DNA from: Cellulosimicrobium cellulans
Lineage (GTDB): Bacteria > Actinomycetota > Actinomycetes > Actinomycetales > Cellulomonadaceae
NCBI RefSeq assembly: GCF_016921195.1
Contig: NZ_JAFGYF010000002.1
Span: 124,001 to 188,000 of the forward strand
Length of the DNA: 64,000 bases
Direction: 5' to 3'
In this document: piece by piece, positions 25,053-34,070 of the stretch
Numbering within the stretch: the stretch's first letter is position 1
Layout of the letters: every line of letters begins with the position of its first letter
Made by a program: the position numbers and the translations under genes
Notes under the pieces: model-generated
What the model was told of the DNA's origin: nothing
The model's database searches: none
Seen by the model: the letters and a program-made list of their open reading frames with translations, nothing else

Positions 25053-27205
25053 GCGGTGGTCTCCTCCGTCAGGGTCGGGAGCCCGGGCGCGAACCGCCCG
25101 GAGCGTTCGAGGATCGAGGTCGTGGAGCGACCGTCGACGTAGGGCAGGACGACGACCCGGCCGCCGTGGCGCCGGACCACCTCCGCCTCGGGCAAGGTCT
25201 CCTCGGTGTAGTCGCCGCCCTTCGCCCACACGTCCGGCCGCAGGCGGTCGAGCGCGGCACGGGGGTCGTCCTCGTCGAACACGACGACGGCCGACACGCA
25301 GTCGAGCGCGGCGAGGACGCGCGCGCGGTCGGCCTGCCCGACGACGGGCCGCTCGGGGCCCTTGAGCCGGCGGACCGACGCGTCGCCGTTGAGGAGGACC
25401 ACGAGGTGGTCGCCGAGGCGCGCCGCGGCCTCGAGCGTCGCGACGTGACCGGCGTGGAGGATGTCGAAGCACCCGCCGGTGGCGACCACGGTGCCCCCGC
25501 GTGCGCGCAGGCGTGCCGCCACGTCCTCGGGGGTCGCGTCCGTGCCGGCGGGCGCGGCGGCCTGTCCCGGCGCCGTCCGCCGAGTCCCGGACGCGTGCCC
25601 GGTCGCCGCGTCCGCGCGTCGGCGGTAGCCCTCGGCGCCGCCGGTGGCGACCCACTCCGACGCCGACCCGACCGCGGCGACGACCGCCTCGAGGAGCTCG
25701 GCACCCCGGGCGAGCGCGACCGCCGCGGTCGAGGCGAACCGGTCGCCCGCGCCGCACGGGTCGCCGTGCGCCGCGGGCGCGGGCGCGTACGCGGGCTCGC
25801 CGTCGGCGCGCGCGACGAACGCCCCTTGCTCGCCCGCGGTGACGCACACCGCGCCCACGCCCCACGCCGCGGCGAGCGACCGGGCGAGGCCCCCCGGGTC
25901 GTCGGCGCGCACGTCGAGCCCGAGCGCCTCCGCGGCGTCGAGCGCCTCGGCGAGGTTGGGCGTCACGAGCGCGGTCCCGGGCACGGGCGGCCCGCCGCGC
26001 GGGTGCGGGTCCCACACGACCGTCCGGTCGCGGGCCGCGTGCTCGAGCGCGTCGCGCACCGGGCCGGCGTGCGTCGTCCCGGCACCGTAGTCCGAGACGA
26101 GGACCACGTCGGCGCCCGCGAGCGCCGCGCGGACGGCGCGCTCGGGCACGTCGTCCGGGCGCGCCGGACCGCCGTCGTCGACGCGCACGACGGTCTGCCC
26201 GCCCGAGCGCACGCGCGTCTTGCGCCGCGTCGTGCCCACCTGGGGCAGCGCGACGACGTCGAGGTGCGGGCGCAGCAGCGCGCGCAGCTCGCGCCCCGCG
26301 TCGTCGTCGCCGAGCGGCGCGACGAGGCGCACGGGCGCGGCGTCGGCCGCGAGGAGGGCCGTGAGCCCCGCGCCGCCCGGGCTGCGCCGGACGCCGAGCG
26401 TGTCGACCACGGGCACGGGCCCGTCGGGGGAGAATCGCGTGACCTGGCCGTCGACGTCGCGGTCGAGCAGCACGTCCCCGACGACGACGACGCGCGGCGC
26501 GTCGGGCGGCACGGGCGGCACCGGTGTCTCGGGCTCGTCGCGGAGCTCGTCGCGCGGCACCGTGCCGGGCGCGTCGGCGCGAGACGCCGCCTCCCGGTGC
26601 CGCACGTGCGCGTCGAGCGCCGCGCACAGCGCGTGCACGACGACGAGGTGGAGCTCCTGGACCGACGAGGTCGACGCCCCGTGCAGCGCCAGCACGTCGT
26701 CGCACGCCGCGGCGAGCGAGGAGTCCCGCGGTCCGGTGAGGGCCCACGTCGTGAGGCCGAGCTCGCGCGCGCGACGGGCCGCGGCGACGACGTTCTCGCT
26801 CTCGCCCGAGGTGGACAGCAGCACGAGGACGTCGCCCGGGCGCCCGTGCGCGGCGACCTGGCGCGCGTACATCTCCCCGATGCCGTAGTCGTTGACGATC
26901 GCGGTGAGGCTCGACGTCTCGGCGTGCAGGCTGATCGCCGACAGGGGCGTGCGCTCGCCGTCGAAGCGCCCCACGAGCTCGGCCGTGAGGTGCTGCGCCT
27001 CCGCGGCGCTGCCGCCGTTGCCCGCGACGAGCAGGCGCCCGCCCGCGAGCACCGTGTCGGCGAGCCGCGCGCCCCACGCGTCGAGGCGCCCGGCCTCGGC
27101 GGTGAGCAGGTCGAGCCCGTCGTGCAGGTCCGCGGCGTGGTCGCGCAGCCAGCGCCGGGCCGCGTCCTGCGGTCCGTCGGCGCGCCCGGTCCCGTGCGCG
27201 GTCAC
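25049..27205 (-). CDS. Trifunctional GmhA-HldE fusion for NDP-heptose synthesis
   Basis: A 718-residue protein in three parts. Residues about 1-205 are a SIS-domain sedoheptulose-7-phosphate isomerase (LLVAGNGGSAAEAQHLTAEL; LLSTSGESENV). Residues about 240-540 are a PfkB-type heptose-7-phosphate 1-kinase (VVVVGDVLLDRDVDG; CGAGDRFASTAAVAL with catalytic Asp). Residues about 575-718 are a nucleotidyltransferase (VATGGCFDILHAGHV, HxGH; WAKGGDYTEETLPE). In Gram-negatives GmhA and HldE are separate. GTG 27205 overlaps the upstream GT stop (GTGA). It supplies three of the four steps; GmhB is fused to a glycosyltransferase in the same operon. Confidence 0.9.
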   Translation of the reverse strand: MTAHGTGRADGPQDAARRWLRDHAADLHDGLDLLTAEAGRLDAWGARLADTVLAGGRLLVAGNGGSAAEAQHLTAELVGRFDGERTPLSAISLHAETSSLTAIVNDYGIGEMYARQVAAHGRPGDVLVLLSTSGESENVVAAARRARELGLTTWALTGPRDSSLAAACDDVLALHGASTSSVQELHLVVVHALCAALDAHVRHREAASRADAPGTVPRDELRDEPETPVPPVPPDAPRVVVVGDVLLDRDVDGQVTRFSPDGPVPVVDTLGVRRSPGGAGLTALLAADAAPVRLVAPLGDDDAGRELRALLRPHLDVVALPQVGTTRRKTRVRSGGQTVVRVDDGGPARPDDVPERAVRAALAGADVVLVSDYGAGTTHAGPVRDALEHAARDRTVVWDPHPRGGPPVPGTALVTPNLAEALDAAEALGLDVRADDPGGLARSLAAAWGVGAVCVTAGEQGAFVARADGEPAYAPAPAAHGDPCGAGDRFASTAAVALARGAELLEAVVAAVGSASEWVATGGAEGYRRRADAATGHASGTRRTAPGQAAAPAGTDATPEDVAARLRARGGTVVATGGCFDILHAGHVATLEAAARLGDHLVVLLNGDASVRRLKGPERPVVGQADRARVLAALDCVSAVVVFDEDDPRAALDRLRPDVWAKGGDYTEETLPEAEVVRRHGGRVVVLPYVDGRSTTSILERSGRFAPGLPTLTEETTA

Positions 27206-28473
27206 GGCGCGCTCACCGCCCGCAGCGCACGCGCGCCGACGACCGGCCGCGATCGCCCTGGCGCGACCCGCCGCGCGGCCACGACGCGCTCGTACGACTC
27301 GGCGGTGCGGGCCGCGACCGTCGACCAGCCGTACAGGTGCTCGGCCCGGACACGCGCGGCCGAGCCGAGGCGCTCCGCGAACGCCGGGTCGTCGGCGAGC
27401 CGCCGCAGTGCCGTCGCGAGCGCGCCCGGGTCGCGTGGCGGGACGAGGATGCCGGTGCGGCCGTCGACGACCGAGTCGAGCAGCCCGCCCACGGCCGCGC
27501 CGACGACGGGCCTGCCGCACGCGGCCGCCTCGAGCGGCACGATGCCGAACGGCTCGTACCAGGGGTCGCACACCACGGCGTCGGCCGCGTGCATGAGCTC
27601 GCGCACGTCGTCCTGGGTGACGCTGCCCACGAACCGGACGCGGTCCGTGACGCCGCACGCGTCGGCGACGGCGCGCAGCCGGAGCACCTCCGGGTCGTCG
27701 TCCATCGCGTCCGCCGCCGGGCCGCCCGCGACCACCAGCTCGGCCCCCGGCAGCTCCGCGAGCGCCTCGATCACCGTGTCCACGCCCTTGCGCTCGACGA
27801 GGCGGCCGACCGAGAGCAGGCGCAGGCTCCCGGGTGCGCGGTGCAGGTGCTCCGTGCGGTCGGCGTCGGGCAGGAACCGGCCGAGGTCGACCCCGCACGG
27901 GACCACGTCGATGCGGTCGGGGTCCGCGCCGAGGGCCACGAGCTCGGCGACCTCGTCGGCGCACGTCGCGACGATCCGGTCGACCGCGCGGCACAGCAGG
28001 CGCTCGCGGGCGACGCGCTCGGCGGGGCTCGTGTCGTGCGCGCCCTGGTGGCGGCGCTTGACCGACCCGAGCGCGTGGAACGTCTGCACGAGCGGCACGC
28101 CGAGCGCGGGCGCGGAGAGCAGGCCCGCGATCCCGGACATCCAGAAGTGCGCGTGCACGACGTCGGGGCGCGGCCCGGGCTCGATCCACCGCCGCAGGAG
28201 GTCCGCGCCGAACGCGTCCATGTGGGGCAGGAGGTCGTCCTTGGGCACGGCCACCGGCGGGCCGGCGTCCACGTGGACGACGTCCACGCCGCGCGCGAGG
28301 GGCACGCGCTCGGGGAGGGACGCGTCGTCGCGGCGCGTGAACACCTCGACGCGGTGGCCCTGGGCGCCGAGCCGGGTGGCGAGCGACGCGACGTGCACGT
28401 TCTGCCCGCCCGCGTCGACGCCACCGAGCGCGGCGAGGGGGCTGGCGTGCTCGGAGATCATCGCGATCTTCAT
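27202..28473 (-). CDS. Glycosyltransferase family 4
   Basis: A 423-residue retaining GT-B enzyme. N-terminal IAMISEHASPLAALGGVDAG with the GG loop is followed by DVVHAHFWMSG and FHALGSVK. The donor domain has LLSVGRLVERKGVDTVIEAL and WYEPFGIVPLEAAACGRPVV (E-x7-E). It resembles sucrose-phosphate-synthase/MshA-like GT4 enzymes that use UDP- or GDP-sugars. It overlaps its neighbours by ATGA and GTGA in the heptose operon. Donor and acceptor unknown. Confidence 0.88.
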   Translation of the reverse strand: MKIAMISEHASPLAALGGVDAGGQNVHVASLATRLGAQGHRVEVFTRRDDASLPERVPLARGVDVVHVDAGPPVAVPKDDLLPHMDAFGADLLRRWIEPGPRPDVVHAHFWMSGIAGLLSAPALGVPLVQTFHALGSVKRRHQGAHDTSPAERVARERLLCRAVDRIVATCADEVAELVALGADPDRIDVVPCGVDLGRFLPDADRTEHLHRAPGSLRLLSVGRLVERKGVDTVIEALAELPGAELVVAGGPAADAMDDDPEVLRLRAVADACGVTDRVRFVGSVTQDDVRELMHAADAVVCDPWYEPFGIVPLEAAACGRPVVGAAVGGLLDSVVDGRTGILVPPRDPGALATALRRLADDPAFAERLGSAARVRAEHLYGWSTVAARTAESYERVVAARRVAPGRSRPVVGARALRAVSAP

Positions 28474-29480
28474 GAGGTCACCTCCGTCAGGACCGTGTCC
28501 CAGCGCCGCAGGAACGCGGCGTGGGAGTAGTGCTCGAGCACGTGGGCGCGCGCCGCCCGGCCGTGCTCGCGTGCGTCGTCGGGGTCGGCGAGCCAGCGCC
28601 GCGCGGTCGCGGCGAGCTCGTCGGGGCGGGAGCTGAGGAGCCCCGCGGCCGGGGGCACCGCGACGGGCGCCTCCGTCGTCGGCAGGGCGAGGACGGGCAT
28701 GCCGAGCGCCATCGCCTCCAGCAGGGAGAGCCCCAGGCTGGTCCAGCGGTAGGGGTGCAGGTAGGCGCGCGACGTCGCGAGCCGTGCGTGCATCGCGGCC
28801 TGCGGGACGTCGTCGTGCAGGCCGTGCGGCAGATCGTGCGGCGCGGCGCCGGGCGCCGGGGACAGGTGCTCGGCGAGCTTGCCGACGCCCATGCCGTAGA
28901 CGTCGAGCGGCACGCGGCGGCCGAGGCCCACGAGCACGTCGGTCCCGGCGACGCGCCAGCGGCGCACCGGCTCGTTCACCACGGCGCCGACGCTCGCCCG
29001 CTCGCCCGTGTACAGCGGCCCGGGGTCGGGGATGCCGTGGTCGACCACGGTCGTGCGCGCGTCGCCCGTGTCCCACATGAGCGCGTTGAAGGCCGTCACG
29101 TGGACGATCGGCACGAGGCCCTCCTCGACGACGTCGAGGTCGGCGAGCGGGTGGCGCGTCGAGGCCGCGTGGCCGGTGGGGGCGTTGTGCTCGACGTAGA
29201 CGGCGGGGACGTCGCGGCCGGGCACGAGCCCGGTCCAGCGGCGCAGGAGCTCGACCTCCTCGGGGCGCTGGAGGACCACGACGTCGATCGCGCGGTCCGT
29301 CGCGAGGTCGGCGAGCTCGTCCGGCGCGACCTCGCGGGCCCCGGGCGGCCAGTCCCAGGTGCGCGCACGACCGCGGCCGTCGGGCCCGCGGTCCGGGACG
29401 ACCGGGACGAGGTACTCGTGACCGCCCGCGACGAAGGCCGTCGCCCAGGATCCGTGCACGTGCCAGACGAGGATCCTCAT
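28470..29480 (-). CDS. Glycosyltransferase (GT-B, GT4-like)
   Basis: A 336-residue transferase. It starts MRILVWHVHGSWATAFVAGG, has YVEHNAPTGHAA and VPIVHVTAFNALMW in the acceptor domain, and YRWTSLGLSLLEAMALGMPV in the donor domain with the E-x7-E-like motif. The gene is common next to GT9/HldE genes in actinobacterial glycan loci. Donor and acceptor are unknown. Coupled by ATGA to both neighbours. Confidence 0.82.
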   Translation of the reverse strand: MRILVWHVHGSWATAFVAGGHEYLVPVVPDRGPDGRGRARTWDWPPGAREVAPDELADLATDRAIDVVVLQRPEEVELLRRWTGLVPGRDVPAVYVEHNAPTGHAASTRHPLADLDVVEEGLVPIVHVTAFNALMWDTGDARTTVVDHGIPDPGPLYTGERASVGAVVNEPVRRWRVAGTDVLVGLGRRVPLDVYGMGVGKLAEHLSPAPGAAPHDLPHGLHDDVPQAAMHARLATSRAYLHPYRWTSLGLSLLEAMALGMPVLALPTTEAPVAVPPAAGLLSSRPDELAATARRWLADPDDAREHGRAARAHVLEHYSHAAFLRRWDTVLTEVTS

Positions 29481-30565
29481 CGCGCCACCCCCGCGACCGA
29501 CGGCGTCGTGGTGCGGCTCGGGCGGGGCTCGGGAGTCCCCACGACGTGCGGGACCTCGAGCCGCGCGACGGCGGCGACGACGTCGTCGGGCTCGATCCCG
29601 CCCAGGCACGGGTGCCCGGCGACCGGGCAGACCCGGGCGCGCGTGTCGCGGCACGCGGCGTGCTGGTCGCCCAGCACGACCACGGGGACCCCCCAGGGCG
29701 CCCACCGTCCGGCCGGGACGACGGGCGCGAAGAGGGACACCACCGGCGTGCCGACCGCGGCGGCGAGGTGCGCGGGGCCGGTGTTGCCGACGACGACGCA
29801 CCGCGCCCCAGCGAGCACGGCGGCCAGGCCCGCGAGGTCGGTGCGGCCCGAGAGGTCCCGGGCGCGGCCTGCCGCGACGTGGGCGCCCAGCGCGGTCTCG
29901 CCCGGGCCGCCCGTCACGACGACCTCCCGGCCCGACGCCACGAGCGCCGCGACGAGCTCCCGCGCGTGGTCGGGCGCCGGCGCCCGGGCGGGCACCGAAG
30001 CCCCCGGGTGCACGACGACGTACGGCTCGGCGGGGACGAGGTCCGCGACGTCCGGGAGCGGACGCCGCACGCGCAGCCCGTCCCCGTCGGGCGGCCCGCC
30101 GAACCCCGCGGCCCGCACGAGGTCGAGCGCCGCCTCCACCTCGTGCAGGCCGGGCGGGCGCGTGTGGCGCACGTCGAGGAGCGAGCCGGGGTAGTCCTCG
30201 CTCACCGCGGCGACGTGCCCGACCCCGGCGAGCCGCAGGAGCATCGCCGCCGGGAGCGGGCTCTGGTGGAACGAGGTGAAGACGACCGCGGCGGCGTAGC
30301 GCCGCGCGGCGAGGCTGCCGACGAGGTCGAGGACGGTCGTGCGGTCCACGGGCGGGGGCCGGTAGCCGGACCACGGCGCGTCGAACACGAGCACGTCGCG
30401 CACGTCCGGGAGCAGCCGTGCCGCGGCGTGGCCCGCGGGCGCCGCCAGCACGTCGACCCGGCCGCCGCGGGGCGCGACCGCGTGCGCCATCGCCCGGATC
30501 GCAGGACCCGTGAGCAGGACGTCGCCGTCGCTGTCGAGGCGCACGGCGAGCACGTCGGCGCTCAT
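29477..30565 (-). CDS. Glycosyltransferase family 9 (heptosyltransferase-like)
   Basis: A 362-residue GT9 enzyme: VLAVRLDSDGDVLLTGPAIR at the N-terminus, YVVVHPGASVPARAP, VVTGGPGETALGAHV, and CVVVGNTGPAHLAAAVGTPV. A Cys-rich segment (CRDTRARVCPVAGHPCLGG) near residues 315-335 is unusual and may bind metal or form disulfides. It is the second GT9 of the operon and probably adds a heptose. ATG 30565 lies within the stop overlap of the GT2-GmhB gene. Confidence 0.88.
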   Translation of the reverse strand: MSADVLAVRLDSDGDVLLTGPAIRAMAHAVAPRGGRVDVLAAPAGHAAARLLPDVRDVLVFDAPWSGYRPPPVDRTTVLDLVGSLAARRYAAAVVFTSFHQSPLPAAMLLRLAGVGHVAAVSEDYPGSLLDVRHTRPPGLHEVEAALDLVRAAGFGGPPDGDGLRVRRPLPDVADLVPAEPYVVVHPGASVPARAPAPDHARELVAALVASGREVVVTGGPGETALGAHVAAGRARDLSGRTDLAGLAAVLAGARCVVVGNTGPAHLAAAVGTPVVSLFAPVVPAGRWAPWGVPVVVLGDQHAACRDTRARVCPVAGHPCLGGIEPDDVVAAVARLEVPHVVGTPEPRPSRTTTPSVAGVAR

Positions 30566-32211
30566 GCCGCCCGCTCCTCGGTGCGGGACGCGTCACCGGG
30601 GTCGGCGCCGTCCGGGCCGGCGTCGGTGGCGACGGCGGGGAGGCGGTCGCCGAGCGCGCGGACGGCGTCGGCGAGGTCGACCGCGACGCGGGGCGCGGCG
30701 GCGACCTCCTCGGGGCGCGTCACGGGCGTCGGCACGAGGACCGGCGCGGCGCCCGCAGCGAGCGCCGCGCCGACGTCGGCGCCGATGTCGCCGACCACGG
30801 CGCACCGCCACGTCTCGACGCCGAGCGCGTCCGCCGCCGCGAGCACGAGGCCCGGCCCGGGCTTGCGGCACGCGCACGCGTCGTCCGGTGCGTGCGGGCA
30901 CACCTGCCACGTGTCGAACGGGCCGAGCAGCTCGTCCACGCGCGCGTTCACCGCGTCGACCTGCGCGCGGGTGACGAGCCCGCGCCCGATCCCGGACTGG
31001 TTGGACACGACGCCGAGCCGGACCCCCCGTGCCCGCAGGTCGTCGAGCACCGCGCGCGCGCCGTCGACGGGGCGCACGGCCGACGGGTCCCCGTTGTACG
31101 GGACGTCGTGCACGAGCGTGCCGTCGCGGTCGAGCAGCACCGCCGCGAGGGGAGGGGGCCACGGGTCGAGCCCGCGGCGGGAGGCGAACGCGCCCGCGAC
31201 GCGGTGCCCCACGGCGGCGAACGGGATGAGGGCGCTCGTCCACGCCATGCGGCGCAGCTCGGGCCCGAACCCGTCGTCGCCCGGTCGCGGTCCGGGCGCG
31301 AGGCGGCGGCCGAGGAACTGCGCGGTGAGGGCCGTCCAGCCGAGCGCGCCGAGCGCCGCGACGCGCGGACGCCGGGCGAGCAGCCCGCCGACGCCGACGG
31401 CCGCGGCTCCGACGGTCGCGACGTGCCACGCGAGACGGCCGCGGCCCGTCTCGGCGCGCTCGCGCCAGCGCGGCCCGTGCAGCGCGCGGAACGTGGCGTC
31501 GTCGCGCGTGCCGGCCTGGACGCGCAGGCTCACCGCGTCGTCCGCCGGGCGCACGGGGTGGGTCGTCGTGCGCGTCCCGCGCACGACCGCCCAGCCCGCG
31601 TCGCGCACGCGCAGCGCCAGGTCGGCGTCCTCGCGATAGGCACGGGGGAAGCGCTCGTCGAACCCGCCGACCTCCTCGAGCGCGGCACGGCGGTAGGCCA
31701 TGTCGGCGGTCGCCCACGCCGCGCGCTCGAGGCCCGCGGTCCCGCGCTCCCAGTCCGTCGGTCGTCGGTCGGCGGGCAGCGGCACGTGGAGCCCGCCCTG
31801 CACACCGCCGGTGCGCGGCGCCGCCGTCGCGAGGTCGCGCTCCAGCAGCGCGCCCCAGCCGGCCGGGAGCTCGACGTCGTCGTCGAGGAACACGACCCAC
31901 GGCGCGGAGGTCGAGCGCCACCCCGCGTTGCGGGCCGCGGCCGGTCCACGACCGCCCGTGCGCACGACTCGCGCACCGAGCGCGCGCCCGGCCGCGCCGA
32001 GGTCGAGCGGGGCGGGCACCGGGTCGTCCGTGCCCGGCAGCGGCAGGCGTCGGTCGTCCGCGACGACGACCTCGGCCGGTCCGGGGGCGCCCGGCCCGTC
32101 GCCCTGGGCGACGAGCGTCTCCAGGAGGCGGTCGAGCGACGGGCGGCCGATCGTGGGCACGACGACGGCGTACGGGACCGGGGACGCGGGTCGGGCCGCG
32201 GGCGCGCTCAC
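30562..32211 (-). CDS. GT2 glycosyltransferase fused to GmhB-type heptose bisphosphatase
   Basis: A 549-residue fusion. Residues about 10-225 are a GT-A transferase (YAVVVPTIGRPSLDRLLETL; VVFLDDDVELPAGW with the metal DxD; FDERFPRAYREDADLALRV). A middle part (about 270-350) has hydrophobic segments. Residues about 365-510 are a HAD phosphatase (AVLLDRDGTLVHDVPYNG; VVSNQSGIGRG; CRKPGPGLV). CPHAPDDACACRKP carries the Cys/His zinc site typical of GmhB. It should dephosphorylate heptose 1,7-bisphosphate. GTG 32211 overlaps the carbamoyltransferase stop. Confidence 0.87.
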   Translation of the reverse strand: MSAPAARPASPVPYAVVVPTIGRPSLDRLLETLVAQGDGPGAPGPAEVVVADDRRLPLPGTDDPVPAPLDLGAAGRALGARVVRTGGRGPAAARNAGWRSTSAPWVVFLDDDVELPAGWGALLERDLATAAPRTGGVQGGLHVPLPADRRPTDWERGTAGLERAAWATADMAYRRAALEEVGGFDERFPRAYREDADLALRVRDAGWAVVRGTRTTTHPVRPADDAVSLRVQAGTRDDATFRALHGPRWRERAETGRGRLAWHVATVGAAAVGVGGLLARRPRVAALGALGWTALTAQFLGRRLAPGPRPGDDGFGPELRRMAWTSALIPFAAVGHRVAGAFASRRGLDPWPPPLAAVLLDRDGTLVHDVPYNGDPSAVRPVDGARAVLDDLRARGVRLGVVSNQSGIGRGLVTRAQVDAVNARVDELLGPFDTWQVCPHAPDDACACRKPGPGLVLAAADALGVETWRCAVVGDIGADVGAALAAGAAPVLVPTPVTRPEEVAAAPRVAVDLADAVRALGDRLPAVATDAGPDGADPGDASRTEERAA

Positions 32212-33884
32212 GCCGTCGCCCCGGACGGAGCGGCGAACACGTCGGCGCGGCGCACGAGGTGCGGGCCGAGCACGAGCGCGTCGACGGGCGCGGAGCCGAA
32301 GAGCTCGAGCGCGTCGCGCGGGTCGTCGACCATGGGGCGGCCCGCGGTGTTGAGGCTCGTGTTGACGACGACGGGCAGCCCGGTGAGCTCCTTGAACGCG
32401 CGGATCGTGGCCTGCAGGCGCGGCGTCGAGTCGTCGACGGTCTGGATGCGCGCGGTCCCGTCCACGTGCACGACGGCCGCGATGCGCTCGCGCCACGCGG
32501 GAGCGACCTCGTGCACGAACAGCATGTACGGGCTCGGGACCGGTCCGCCCGAGAAGATCTCGGGCGCGTCCTCCAGCAGCACCATGGGGGCGACCGGGCG
32601 GAACTGCTCGCGCCCCTTGACGTCGTTGAGCCGTTCCAGGTTCTCCACCGGCCCGGGGTGCGCGAGCAGCGAGCGGTGCCCGAGCGCGCGCGGGCCGAGC
32701 TCGGCGCGGCCGTCGAACCACGCGACGATCCCGTCGTCCGCGAGGATGCGCCCCACCTCGGCCGGCAGGTCGTCGGGCGTCGTGAAGGGCACCTTGGCCG
32801 TGCGCAGCCACCGCGCCAGCGCCTCGTCGCCCCACGCGCGGCCGAGCGCCGCCGAGCCCATCGGCTCCACCGTGTCGCCGGCATCCGCGGCGAGCTGGAG
32901 CGCGGCGCCCAGCGCCGTGCCGGAGTCGCCCGCCGCGGGCTGGACCCAGACCTCCTCGAACGGCGACTCGCGCCAGACGCGCGAGTTCGCGACGCAGTTC
33001 AGCGCCGTGCCGCCCGCCATGGTCAGGACGCGGTCACCGGTCTGGCCGTGCAGCCACGTGGCGAGGTCGACGAGCACCTCCTCGAGCCGGGCCTGCACGG
33101 AGGCCGCGAGGTCGGCATGCTCGGCCCGGCCGCCGTGCTCGGTGCCCCACGTGCCGTCGTCGGTGCGCGGGGGAGCCCAGCGCTCCCAGTCCGGGACCTC
33201 GGCGACGAACCCGCCGTCGCCCGTCGCGTAGACGACCTCGCGCAGGTCGTCGAGGAAGCGCGGCTCGCCGTAGGAGGCGAGCGCCATGACCTTGTACTCG
33301 TCGCTCGACCGGAGGAACCCCAGGTGCTCGGTGAGCGACTCGTACACGAGCCCGAGGGAGTGGGGGAGCTCCTGGCTCGCGAGCACCTCCAGGCGGCCGT
33401 GGTCGTAGCGGCCCGCGAGGTGCGACGAGCGCTCGCCGCGGCCGTCGAGCGACAGGACGCTCGCCACGGGGAACGGGGAGGCGAGCGCGGCCGACGCCGC
33501 GTGCGCGACCTCGTGCGGCACGAACCGCACCGTCGACGGGGACAGGCCCGGCAGCGCGGTGGCGAGGAACTGCGGCGCGCGCTCGGCGTACTGCACGCGC
33601 AGCCAGTCCCACGGGTCCGGCAGACCCATCTCCTCCGCGGGCTTGGCGAGCGCGGGGTCGAACGAGTAGGCCACGGCGTCGAGGTCCTGGGGGCGCAGCC
33701 CGCCCTCCTCGAGGCACCAGGCCATCGCCTTCTCGGGCAGCTCCCACGCCGCGAAGGGCAGCGGGCGCTTGCCGTGCTTGCGCCGTGAGAAGCGCTCCTC
33801 CTCCGCGGCGGCGACGACGCGCCCGTCGACGACGAGGGCGGCGGACGGGTCGTGGAACAGGGCGTTGACACCGAGGACGCGCAT
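32208..33884 (-). CDS. Carbamoyltransferase (NodU/CmcH/TobZ family)
   Basis: A 558-residue enzyme that transfers carbamoyl from carbamoyl phosphate, via carbamoyl-AMP, to a hydroxyl group. The N-terminal Kae1-like domain has VLGVNALFHDPSAALVVDG and AAEEERFSRRKHG. HEVAHAASAA and LSLDGRGERSS follow, with LTMAGGTALNCVANSR mid-protein. The C-terminal YrdC-like domain carries GPRALGHRSLLAHP and VVVNTSLNTAGRPMVD. It is first in the leftward glycan operon; ATG 33884 follows GGGAGG. It likely carbamoylates heptose or another sugar of the glycan. Confidence 0.93.
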   Translation of the reverse strand: MRVLGVNALFHDPSAALVVDGRVVAAAEEERFSRRKHGKRPLPFAAWELPEKAMAWCLEEGGLRPQDLDAVAYSFDPALAKPAEEMGLPDPWDWLRVQYAERAPQFLATALPGLSPSTVRFVPHEVAHAASAALASPFPVASVLSLDGRGERSSHLAGRYDHGRLEVLASQELPHSLGLVYESLTEHLGFLRSSDEYKVMALASYGEPRFLDDLREVVYATGDGGFVAEVPDWERWAPPRTDDGTWGTEHGGRAEHADLAASVQARLEEVLVDLATWLHGQTGDRVLTMAGGTALNCVANSRVWRESPFEEVWVQPAAGDSGTALGAALQLAADAGDTVEPMGSAALGRAWGDEALARWLRTAKVPFTTPDDLPAEVGRILADDGIVAWFDGRAELGPRALGHRSLLAHPGPVENLERLNDVKGREQFRPVAPMVLLEDAPEIFSGGPVPSPYMLFVHEVAPAWRERIAAVVHVDGTARIQTVDDSTPRLQATIRAFKELTGLPVVVNTSLNTAGRPMVDDPRDALELFGSAPVDALVLGPHLVRRADVFAAPSGATA

Positions 33885-33998
33885 GGGGCTGCGAGCCTCC
33901 CTGGATCGGGTCAGGCTCGTGGTGCGCCCCGAGAAACGTGGGCCACCGCCTGACGCGTGCGGGTCGGCTCTGCTGCAACCCGTCTTCACCCTCACCCG

Positions 33999-34012
33999 GA
34001 GAAGCGCTTCTC
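33999..34012. promoter_or_regulatory. Perfect palindrome GAGAAGCGCTTCTC
   Basis: A 14-base perfect palindrome with a GCGC centre lies between the divergent carbamoyltransferase operon (start 33884) and the aldehyde dehydrogenase gene (start 34071). The form is that of LacI-family operators in actinobacteria, such as the CebR-type GAGCGCTC core. It is 59 bases upstream of the dehydrogenase ATG. The binding protein is unknown; the only LacI regulator in this window appears to prefer TTGCGCAA. Confidence 0.55.
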
Positions 34013-34070
34013 GCACGCCCACGCCGCACCTGTACGTAGTTCTCTTCGTGTCGTTCTCCAGGAGGCCCGT

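Noticed and set aside
25166-28636. A 1156-codon forward frame across the heptose and glycosyltransferase genes
   Set aside because: Antisense shadow: no domains, His/Arg-rich, and it contradicts the coupled reverse-strand genes.
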